The translations under genes and the position numbers were made by a program. The notes beneath the pieces were generated by a model. The model made no database searches. It had not been told where the DNA came from and saw only the letters and a list, made by a program, of their open reading frames with translations. 64,000 nucleotides of DNA, taken from G963667075 sp963667075. GTDB lineage: Bacteria > Pseudomonadota > Alphaproteobacteria > Micavibrionales > Micavibrionaceae. The stretch covers positions 1,302,001-1,366,000 of the forward strand of contig OY762938.1 in assembly GCA_963667075.1 (NCBI GenBank). The letters run 5' to 3'. Of this stretch, positions 46,747-58,800 are shown piece by piece. Each line of letters starts with the position of its first letter. Position 1 is the first letter of the stretch.

Positions 46747-46775
46747 TTGACAAATAGTTAGTGTCCCCTTAATAT
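46747..46775 (+). promoter_or_regulatory. Candidate sigma70 promoter of the giant adhesin gene
   Basis: A perfect TTGACA (46747-46752) is followed after exactly 17 bases by TAATAT (46770-46775), predicting a start near 46782 and a 5' leader of about 107 bases. No other coding sequence is seen between lolA and the adhesin. Confidence 0.6.
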
Positions 46776-46888
46776 CCCACTATATCCGTTAAGAATTTGT
46801 TAATTATTTGTCGTTTCGAGGAAACCTGATTTAGAAAAGGTTGATTAATTATGATACGGCACATGCGATAGAGTGGAGGCTCATACAC

Positions 46889-49800
46889 ATGGATAACAAT
46901 AGTAGCACCGTTTTTGGAAAGCCTGTTCCCAATACAGCGCAATCTATTTATTTAAATCCGGGGGAGAGCACAAATTTCTCTTTTTCAGCGGATGAAATTG
47001 ATAATTTGAGAGAGGTTGATGGTGCTCTTGAAATCAAGTTCGATAACGGTTCTGTGTTGTTGATTGAGAATTTCGAGTCTCTTGCCAAAGCGGGCGGGCT
47101 TATCCAGCTTTCAGATTTTACGCGCATGGATTTGTCGGAGCTGTACGGTTCTCTGTCGGCCTCTGGTGCTGCCGAGTTTACATCGACAGAGCTTCCTGTT
47201 TTTCTGGCAGAGCCAGCCGAGGGTATTACGCGTGAGATAAGGCTTGAAGAGGGGGCTGGTTACAAACTCGGCTTTGATTTGAATGAAGCTAAATCTATTA
47301 CGCAAGAAGACGGTCATCTGGTTATTGATTTTAAAGAAGGCGGTGTTCTCGTTCTTCGTGCCTTTGCTGCTGTCACGGAAGGTGATTTGCCGCCTGAAAT
47401 GACATTACTTGATGGTCGTGTTATTAATGCCTCTGATCTTATTACCTCCACAGAGTTCGCGCAGGCGCCAGCAGAAGAAGAGCTGATAGCAGAAGTTCAG
47501 GCCGAGCTTCGTGAGCATGAATCCGCACCGCAAGTTGCTGTTGAAGAGTCTGCGCCAGAAGCGGTAGAGCCTGCGGCTGGTGAAGCAGAGCCCGTTTCGG
47601 GCGATATTAATCTTGATGGCATGCAAATGTCGGAAGCGGCTTTGGAAGCGGCGCAAATTGAACCAGCGGCAGGGACTGCGGCGGCTGGTGCTGGGGCGTC
47701 TGGTCGTGGCGGTTTCGGTTTTCAAAGCGTGCCGGAAGCGATTTCTCTTGATACGCCGGATGCTGTAGGGCCGATTGCGCCAACAGCGTTGCAATACGGT
47801 ATTCCTGATGTTCAGGACGAGTTATTTTTGGATAATGATTTTGTCGAGCCGCTGCCACCATCAGCCAGCTTGACGGTAGAAGATGCCTTTATTAAAGAAG
47901 ATGGGTCTCAGGCACTCAATATCGAAGTGAACAATAACGGCGGTAGTGCTGTTTCTATGGTTCTGACCGTTGCGGGTATTCCTGCAACATGGACGTTAAC
48001 AGGGGGCGGGTCATATGACGCGGCGACAGAAACGTGGACAATCAATATCCCTGCCGGTCAAAGTTTTGTCGGTGGTCCGATATTGCATCCGCCGGCGGAT
48101 AGCGATGTTGATCTTCCTGATCTTGATATTAAGCTTGTTGCGACAGATGCGAATACGGGCCTGAGTACAACGGTTACAGATACGATAGATGTTCTGGTTG
48201 ATGCTGTGGCAGATGATCCTACAATTGATGTAGCGGATGCGTCTGGCAATGAGGGCGATGCGCTGCCGGTTGATGTGACTGCCGCAGCCGGAGATATCGA
48301 TGGGTCGGAGCATATTACGGGTTATGAAATAACAGGTGTGCCAACCGGCTTCACGTTTAATGCCGGCACGGATATGGGTGGCGGCGTGTGGAGCTTTACA
48401 CCAGCCGAGATCGCGGGGCTTCAGATCACACCACCGTCGAACTATGTCGGCGGGCTGGGGCTGAATGTTACTGTTTTGACGACAGAAAACCCTGTATCGG
48501 ATGGTGAAATTGATTACACGGATAACGATAATCAGGCAACAGATGCTGTTTGCCTGAGTTGGAAACCTGTTGTGAATCCGCCAGAAGTTCTTGTGAATCA
48601 GGGCGTTGATGATGCGATTGTTAAAGAAGATCATACCGTTGATGTGCCGATTGAGGCGTGGCTTGATCCGGCAGGCTCAGGGCATGAAGTGCTGACGGTG
48701 ACGGTAACGGGTATAGATGCGGCGTGGGGCTTTAGTGCACCGATTGGCACATATGATGTGGCATCTGGTACATGGACGGTTACTCTATCGCCCAATACAA
48801 ATCTTAGCACAGTGATGACCTTTACGCCGCCGGCGGACAGCGATATTGATCTGAATGGCCTGCTCGCAACTGCAACGGCGTATGAGCCGGCCACAGCGAC
48901 AACGGCTGATGCAACCGATGCTTTTAACATTCTGGTAGATGCTGTGGCTGATACACCTGATCTCTATGCGCATGGCGGGTTTGGTGAAGAAGGCTCTACG
49001 ATTCCCTTGACGGTGACAACAGGTGTAACGGATCTTGATGGCTCCGAATCTATCGAGGTGGTGCGTATCAGTAATGTGCCGGCCGGTGCCACGCTAACCG
49101 CGGGGACAGAGGTCTCTCCTGGTGTTTGGGAGCTTTCCGTATCGGATCTTTCTGGTCTTGGTATCAAAGTGCCTAATGGTGTAACAGGTGGTTATGCGCT
49201 TGGTGTTGAATCTGTTGCAACAGAGGTGCCTGTATCTGATGGTGAGGTTGATGATACGGATAATACGGCAAGTGCGCATGATTTTATTTGTCTGTGTATC
49301 AGGGAAGATGATACCCCTGATATTGACCCCGAGATACGTACTGTTGATGAGACAGATCTAGGTCCGGTTATTGTCAATGATATAATTACGGCTGATTTCG
49401 GCAATGATACGCTAGGGGCGTTTTCAACGAATGGCGGCTTTACAAGCTCTGTGCCTTTGACCTCAGATGGACAGCCTGTCTTTGTATCTCATGTTGGTAA
49501 TGGCTATATCGGTACGGCCGACCCAACCGGTGGTAGTGCAATCTTTACATTAACGCTTCAGTCTGATGGCAGCTATACGTTTGAATTGCATGGTGTGCTT
49601 GATCATCCTGACGTGACGGATCATAACGACTCTATAGCTCTGGAATTCGGCGTAACTGTGACGGATAATGAGGGTGATCCGGCAGATGGTACGATTAAAA
49701 TCAATGTTCTGGATGATGGTTTAACCGCGCATAATGATGTAAACAGCTTTGATTTTACAACAGGCGCTACGGATGGCAATGTTATTACTGGCGTTAACGG

Positions 49801-52800
49801 TGGCCCGGGGGCGGCTGATGATCTTAGTAATGATGTTGATAATACAGTGACAGAAGTACGCTATGGTTCTACGGTCGTTGATGTGCCAGAAACAGGTACT
49901 GTGACAATAGATGGCACGTACGGCGTATTGGAAATTTCGGCGGACGGTCATTATGACTACACGCTGTTTACAGGTGGAGCCTCTCCCTATCAGTATAGTG
50001 CTCATCAGTATAATGAAACGCTTGGATTTCCGCCTCTGGCAGAAGGCGCTGCGATTTCAGGTGCTACCTTGGATAATCTGGGGATTCATCAGGACGCTCT
50101 TTTAACGTCTGGTGCCAGTGTTGGTACGGTGGCGTTTGTCTCTGAAGGGGCTGACTATAATAACACGCTAGGTATGTACACGGTAGCCGCTGATGGTACG
50201 TTGCAAACGGCTTCCGTTCTTATTGAGAATGGCAATGCTGTGATGGCTGGTGCAACATCGAATTTTACAGCCGCTGGCGGAGAAGAAATCGCGTTCTTTG
50301 TCGTGGCTGATGGCTATGATGCAAACGCAGCCTATGCCGGGATTGATTTTTCAAACGGTACGCTCGAATTTGTTTACGGGTATGGTACAGCCGGCGAACG
50401 GCCTGCGAATATTGCTGATAACGGGGCGGATGTGTCTCTTGTTTTTACAGATGGCGCAACATCTGCAGAAACAGTATTACAAGGGGCTGTTTACCATACA
50501 ACAGAGCGCGGCAGTGCAAATAATCTCAATGTTGATGACTCTGTGCGTATTGTTTCTGGCTTAGCTGATCCTTCTGATTCCGCAACGCTTCGTATTGGCT
50601 TTGAAGATCTTCCAAAACTTGGGGATCATGATTTTGAAGATATCGTGTTTGATGTTTCTTTTGGGACGTCGGTCTGTAATGCTGATGAGTTTATATACGA
50701 ACTGTCAGATGCTGATGGTGATACATCAACAGCAACCTTGTCCTTTGAATGTAATCGTCCGCCAGTCGATATTGAATTAACGGTCAATCAGGGCGTGGAT
50801 GATGTCGTGGTCAAAGAAGATGGCTCTGTTTTTGTGGCCGTTGAAACCGGTGTCGCCAATGGCACAGGCAATGAAACTGTAACGCTTCTTCTAACCGGTA
50901 TTGCTACTGGTTGGCATTTTAATGGTACAGGCTGGGCTGCTACGGGTAACCCTGGTGAGTACAGTATCACTCTTCCGGTTGGCCAATTATCTTACAATGG
51001 AGGCTTTACATTGCTTCCACCCGCCGATAGCGATGTGGATATGAGTGGGCTGAATGTAACAGCCTCAGTATATGATCCCGATACCCTTCAAACGGCATAT
51101 GATACAGACGGGTTTAATATTACGGTGGATGCGGTAGCGGATGTACCGACCATTGATGCGACGGGTGGTACGGCGCATGAAGGGCATGCGATTGCGATAG
51201 ATGTAACGGCGGCTGTGACAGATCTGGATGGGTCTGAGCATATCAGCGGTTATGAGATCACGGGCGTGCCGGCGGGCTTTACGTTTAATGCGGGCACGGA
51301 TATGGGCGGCGGCGTCTGGACGTTCACACCGGCCGAGATTGCCGGTCTTGAGATCACCCCGACAGCGAGCTATGTCGGCGGTCTGCAGTTACCAGTCACG
51401 GTACTGAGCACAGAAACGCCAGTCAGCGATGGCGAAACAGACACAAGCGACAATAACAATCAGGCAACGGATTGCATCTGCCTGTGCTGGAGCCCTGTGG
51501 TGAATCCGCCCTCTATCGAAGTAAATGGTGGCGTGGATGATGTGGTGGTCAAGGAAGACGGATCGGTAGATGTTGATATCGAAGCGCGCCTTGGCGCGAA
51601 CGGGTCCGGGCATGAAGTGCTGACGGTAACGGTAACGGGCATTGATGCGAGCTGGGGCTTTAGCGCCCCGGTAGGGACGTATGATGCGAGCACCGGGACA
51701 TGGACGGCTGTGATGGCCGCGGGTACGAACCTGTCAACGGTGATGACGTTTACCCCGCCAGCGGACAGCGATATTGACCTGACGGGTCTGGTGGCGACGG
51801 CGCAAGCGTATGAGCCATCAACAGGCACGAGCGATTATGATACAGACGGGTTTAATATTACGGTGGATGCGGTAGCGGATGTACCGACCATTGATGCGAC
51901 GGGTGGTACGGCGCATGAAGGGCATGCGATTGCGATAGATGTAACGGCGGCTGTGACAGATCTGGATGGGTCTGAGCATATCAGCGGTTATGAGATCACG
52001 GGCGTGCCGGCGGGCTTTACGTTTAATGCGGGCACGGATATGGGCGGCGGCGTCTGGACGTTCACACCGGCCGAGATTGCCGGTCTTGAGATCACCCCGA
52101 CAGCGAGCTATGTAGGCGGTCTGCAGTTACCAGTCACGGTACTGAGCACAGAAACGCCAGTCAGCGATGGCGAAACAGACACAAGCGACAATAACAATCA
52201 GGCAACCGATTGCATCTGCCTGTGCTGGAGCCCTGTGGTGAATCCGCCCTCTATCGAAGTAAATGGCGGCGTGGATGATGTGGTGGTCAAGGAAGACGGA
52301 TCGGTAGATGTTGATATCGAAGCGCGCCTTGGCGCGAACGGGTCCGGGCATGAAGTGCTGACGGTAACGGTAACGGGCATTGATGCGAGCTGGGGCTTTA
52401 GCGCCCCGGTAGGGACGTATGATGCGAGCACCGGGACATGGACGGCTGTGATGGCCGCGGGTACGAACCTGTCAACGGTGATGACGTTTACCCCGCCAGC
52501 GGACAGCGATATTGACCTGACGGGTCTGGTGGCGACGGCGCAAGCGTATGAGCCATCAACAGGCACGAGCGATTATGATACAGACGGGTTTAATATTACG
52601 GTGGATGCGGTAGCGGATGTACCGACCATTGATGCGACGGGTGGTACGGCGCATGAAGGGCATGCGATTGCGATAGATGTAACGGCGGCTGTGACGGATC
52701 TGGATGGGTCTGAGCATATCAGCGGTTATGAGATCACGGGCGTGCCGGCGGGCTTTACGTTTAATGCGGGCACGGATATGGGCGGCGGCGTCTGGACGTT

Positions 52801-55800
52801 CACACCGGCCGAGATTGCCGGTCTTGAGATCACCCCGACAGCGAGCTATGTCGGCGGTCTGCAGTTACCAGTCACGGTACTGAGCACAGAAACGCCAGTC
52901 AGCGATGGCGAAACAGACACAAGCGACAATAACAATCAGGCAACCGATTGCATCTGCCTGTGCTGGAGCCCTGTGGTGAATCCGCCCTCTATCGAAGTAA
53001 ATGGCGGCGTGGATGATGTGGTGGTCAAGGAAGACGGATCGGTAGATGTTGATATCGAAGCGCGCCTTGGCGCGAACGGGTCCGGGCATGAAGTGCTGAC
53101 GGTAACGGTAACGGGCATTGATGCGAGCTGGGGCTTTAGCGCCCCGGTAGGGACGTATGATGCGAGCACCGGGACATGGACGGCTGTGATGGCCGCGGGT
53201 ACGAACCTGTCAACGGTGATGACGTTTACCCCGCCAGCGGACAGCGATATTGACCTGACGGGTCTGGTGGCGACGGCGCAAGCGTATGAGCCATCAACAG
53301 GCACGAGCGATTATGATACAGACGGGTTTAATATTACGGTGGATGCGGTAGCGGATGTACCGACCATTGATGCGACGGGTGGTACGGCGCATGAAGGGCA
53401 TGCGATTGCGATAGATGTAACGGCGGCTGTGACAGATCTGGATGGGTCTGAGCATATCAGCGGTTATGAGATCACGGGCGTGCCGGCGGGCTTTACGTTT
53501 AATGCGGGCACGGATATGGGCGGCGGCGTCTGGACGTTCACACCGGCCGAGATTGCCGGTCTTGAGATCACCCCGACAGCGAGCTATGTCGGCGGTCTGC
53601 AGTTACCAGTCACGGTACTGAGCACAGAAACGCCAGTCAGCGATGGCGAAACAGACACAAGCGACAATAACAATCAGGCAACGGATTGCATCTGCCTGTG
53701 CTGGAGCCCTGTGGTGAATCCGCCCTCTATCGAAGTAAATGGCGGCGTGGATGATGTGGTGGTCAAGGAAGACGGATCGGTAGATGTTGATATCGAAGCG
53801 CGCCTTGGCGCGAACGGGTCCGGGCATGAAGTGCTGACGGTAACGGTAACGGGCATTGATGCGAGCTGGGGCTTTAGCGCCCCGGTAGGGACGTATGATG
53901 CGAGCACCGGGACATGGACGGCTGTGATGGCCGCGGGTACGAACCTGTCAACGGTGATGACGTTTACCCCGCCAGCGGACAGCGATATTGACCTGACGGG
54001 TCTGGTGGCGACGGCGCAAGCGTATGAGCCATCAACAGGCACGAGCGATTATGATACAGACGGGTTTAATATTACGGTGGATGCGGTAGCGGATGTACCG
54101 ACCATTGATGCGACGGGTGGTACGGCGCATGAAGGGCATGCGATTGCGATAGATGTAACGGCGGCTGTGACGGATCTGGATGGGTCTGAGCATATCAGCG
54201 GTTATGAGATCACGGGCGTGCCGGCGGGCTTTACGTTTAATGCGGGCACGGATATGGGCGGCGGCGTCTGGACGTTCACACCGGCCGAGATTGCCGGTCT
54301 TGAGATCACCCCGACAGCGAGCTATGTCGGCGGTCTGCAGTTACCAGTCACGGTACTGAGCACAGAAACGCCAGTCAGCGATGGCGAAACAGACACAAGC
54401 GACAATAACAATCAGGCAACCGATTGCATCTGCCTGTGCTGGAGCCCTGTGGTGAATCCGCCCTCTATCGAAGTAAATGGCGGCGTGGATGATGTGGTGG
54501 TCAAGGAAGACGGATCGGTAGATGTTGATATCGAAGCGCGCCTTGGCGCGAACGGGTCCGGGCATGAAGTGCTGACGGTAACGGTAACGGGCATTGATGC
54601 GAGCTGGGGCTTTAGCGCCCCGGTAGGGACGTATGATGCGAGCACCGGGACATGGACGGCTGTGATGGCCGCGGGTACGAACCTGTCAACGGTGATGACG
54701 TTTACCCCGCCAGCGGACAGCGATATTGACCTGACGGGTCTGGTGGCGACGGCGCAAGCGTATGAGCCATCAACAGGCACGAGCGATTATGATACAGACG
54801 GGTTTAATATTACGGTGGATGCGGTAGCGGATGTACCGACCATTGATGCGACGGGTGGTACGGCGCATGAAGGGCATGCGATTGCGATAGATGTAACGGC
54901 GGCTGTGACAGATCTGGATGGGTCTGAGCATATCAGCGGTTATGAGATCACGGGCGTGCCGGCGGGCTTTACGTTTAATGCGGGCACGGATATGGGCGGC
55001 GGCGTCTGGACGTTCACACCGGCCGAGATTGCCGGTCTTGAGATCACCCCGACAGCGAGCTATGTAGGCGGTCTGCAGTTACCAGTCACGGTACTGAGCA
55101 CAGAAACGCCAGTCAGCGATGGCGAAACAGACACAAGCGACAATAACAATCAGGCAACCGATTGCATCTGCCTGTGCTGGAGCCCTGTGGTGAATCCGCC
55201 CTCTATCGAAGTAAATGGCGGCGTGGATGATGTGGTGGTCAAGGAAGACGGATCGGTAGATGTTGATATCGAAGCGCGCCTTGGCGCGAACGGGTCCGGG
55301 CATGAAGTGCTGACGGTAACGGTAACGGGCATTGATGCGAGCTGGGGCTTTAGCGCCCCGGTAGGGACGTATGATGCGAGCACCGGGACATGGACGGCTG
55401 TGATGGCCGCGGGTACGAACCTGTCAACGGTGATGACGTTTACCCCGCCAGCGGACAGCGATATTGACCTGACGGGTCTGGTGGCGACGGCGCAAGCGTA
55501 TGAGCCATCAACAGGCACGAGCGATTATGATACAGACGGGTTTAATATTACGGTGGATGCGGTAGCGGATGTACCGACCATTGATGCGACGGGTGGTACG
55601 GCGCATGAAGGGCATGCGATTGCGATAGATGTAACGGCGGCTGTGACAGATCTGGATGGGTCTGAGCATATCAGCGGTTATGAGATCACGGGCGTGCCGG
55701 CGGGCTTTACGTTTAATGCGGGCACGGATATGGGCGGCGGCGTCTGGACGTTCACACCGGCCGAGATTGCCGGTCTTGAGATCACCCCGACAGCGAGCTA

Positions 55801-58800
55801 TGTCGGCGGTCTGCAGTTACCAGTCACGGTACTGAGCACAGAAACGCCAGTCAGCGATGGCGAAACAGACACAAGCGACAATAACAATCAGGCAACGGAT
55901 TGCATCTGCCTGTGCTGGAGCCCTGTGGTGAATCCGCCCTCTATCGAAGTAAATGGCGGCGTGGATGATGTGGTGGTCAAGGAAGACGGATCGGTAGATG
56001 TTGATATCGAAGCGCGCCTTGGCGCGAACGGGTCCGGGCATGAAGTGCTGACGGTAACGGTAACGGGCATTGATGCGAGCTGGGGCTTTAGCGCCCCGGT
56101 AGGGACGTATGATGCGAGCACCGGGACATGGACGGCTGTGATGGCCGCGGGTACGAACCTGTCAACGGTGATGACGTTTACCCCGCCAGCGGACAGCGAT
56201 ATTGACCTGACGGGTCTGGTGGCGACGGCGCAAGCGTATGAGCCATCAACAGGCACGAGCGATTATGATACAGACGGGTTTAATATTACGGTGGATGCGG
56301 TAGCGGATGTACCGACCATTGATGCGACGGGTGGTACGGCGCATGAAGGGCATGCGATTGCGATAGATGTAACGGCGGCTGTGACAGATCTGGATGGGTC
56401 TGAGCATATCAGCGGTTATGAGATCACGGGCGTGCCGGCGGGCTTTACGTTTAATGCGGGCACGGATATGGGCGGCGGCGTCTGGACGTTCACACCGGCC
56501 GAGATTGCCGGTCTTGAGATCACCCCGACAGCGAGCTATGTCGGCGGTCTGCAGTTACCAGTCACGGTACTGAGCACAGAAACGCCAGTCAGCGATGGCG
56601 AAACAGACACAAGCGACAATAACAATCAGGCAACCGATTGCATCTGCCTGTGCTGGAGCCCTGTGGTGAATCCGCCCTCTATCGAAGTAAATGGCGGCGT
56701 GGATGATGTGGTGGTCAAGGAAGACGGATCGGTAGATGTTGATATCGAAGCGCGCCTTGGCGCGAACGGGTCCGGGCATGAAGTGCTGACGGTAACGGTA
56801 ACGGGCATTGATGCGAGCTGGGGCTTTAGCGCCCCGGTAGGGACGTATGATGCGAGCACCGGGACATGGACGGCTGTGATGGCCGCGGGTACGAACCTGT
56901 CAACGGTGATGACGTTTACCCCGCCAGCGGACAGCGATATTGACCTGACGGGTCTGGTGGCGACGGCGCAAGCGTATGAGCCATCAACAGGCACGAGCGA
57001 TTATGATACAGACGGGTTTAATATTACGGTGGATGCGGTAGCGGATGTACCGACCATTGATGCGACGGGTGGTACGGCGCATGAAGGGCATGCGATTGCG
57101 ATAGATGTAACGGCGGCTGTGACAGATCTGGATGGGTCTGAGCATATCAGCGGTTATGAGATCACGGGCGTGCCGGCGGGCTTTACGTTTAATGCGGGCA
57201 CGGATATGGGCGGCGGCGTCTGGACGTTCACACCGGCCGAGATTGCCGGTCTTGAGATCACCCCGACAGCGAGCTATGTCGGCGGTCTGCAGTTACCAGT
57301 CACGGTACTGAGCACAGAAACGCCAGTCAGCGATGGCGAAACAGACACAAGCGACAATAACAATCAGGCAACGGATTGCATCTGCCTGTGCTGGAGCCCT
57401 GTGGTGAATCCGCCCTCTATCGAAGTAAATGGCGGCGTGGATGATGTGGTGGTCAAGGAAGACGGATCGGTAGATGTTGATATCGAAGCGCGCCTTGGCG
57501 CGAACGGGTCCGGGCATGAAGTGCTGACGGTAACGGTAACGGGCATTGATGCGAGCTGGGGCTTTAGCGCCCCGGTAGGGACGTATGATGCGAGCACCGG
57601 GACATGGACGGCTGTGATGGCCGCGGGTACGAACCTGTCAACGGTGATGACGTTTACCCCGCCAGCGGACAGCGATATTGACCTGACGGGTCTGGTGGCG
57701 ACGGCGCAAGCGTATGAGCCATCAACAGGCACGAGCGATTATGATACAGACGGGTTTAATATTACGGTGGATGCGGTAGCGGATGTACCGACCATTGATG
57801 CGACGGGTGGTACGGCGCATGAAGGGCATGCGATTGCGATAGATGTAACGGCGGCTGTGACAGATCTGGATGGGTCTGAGCATATCAGCGGTTATGAGAT
57901 CACGGGCGTGCCGGCGGGCTTTACGTTTAATGCGGGCACGGATATGGGCGGCGGCGTCTGGACGTTCACACCGGCCGAGATTGCCGGTCTTGAGATCACC
58001 CCGACAGCGAGCTATGTCGGCGGTCTGCAGTTACCAGTCACGGTACTGAGCACAGAAACGCCAGTCAGCGATGGCGAAACAGACACAAGCGACAATAACA
58101 ATCAGGCAACGGATTGCATCTGCCTGTGCTGGAGCCCTGTGGTGAATCCGCCCTCTATCGAAGTAAATGGCGGCGTGGATGATGTGGTGGTCAAGGAAGA
58201 CGGATCGGTAGATGTTGATATCGAAGCGCGCCTTGGCGCGAACGGGTCCGGGCATGAAGTGCTGACGGTAACGGTAACGGGCATTGATGCGAGCTGGGGC
58301 TTTAGCGCCCCGGTAGGGACGTATGATGCGAGCACCGGGACATGGACGGCTGTGATGGCCGCGGGTACGAACCTGTCAACGGTGATGACGTTTACCCCGC
58401 CAGCGGACAGCGATATTGACCTGACGGGTCTGGTGGCGACGGCGCAAGCGTATGAGCCATCAACAGGCACGAGCGATTATGATACAGACGGGTTTAATAT
58501 TACGGTGGATGCGGTAGCGGATGTACCGACCATTGATGCGACGGGTGGTACGGCGCATGAAGGGCATGCGATTGCGATAGATGTAACGGCGGCTGTGACA
58601 GATCTGGATGGGTCTGAGCATATCAGCGGTTATGAGATCACGGGCGTGCCGGCGGGCTTTACGTTTAATGCGGGCACGGATATGGGCGGCGGCGTCTGGA
58701 CGTTCACACCGGCCGAGATTGCCGGTCTTGAGATCACCCCGACAGCGAGCTATGTCGGCGGTCTGCAGTTACCAGTCACGGTACTGAGCACAGAAACGCC

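Noticed and set aside
46841..46888. TTG start 48 bases upstream of the adhesin ATG
   Set aside because: The ATG at 46889 has GGAGG at ideal distance; the TTG has none and adds residues unlike a Lap-type N-terminus.
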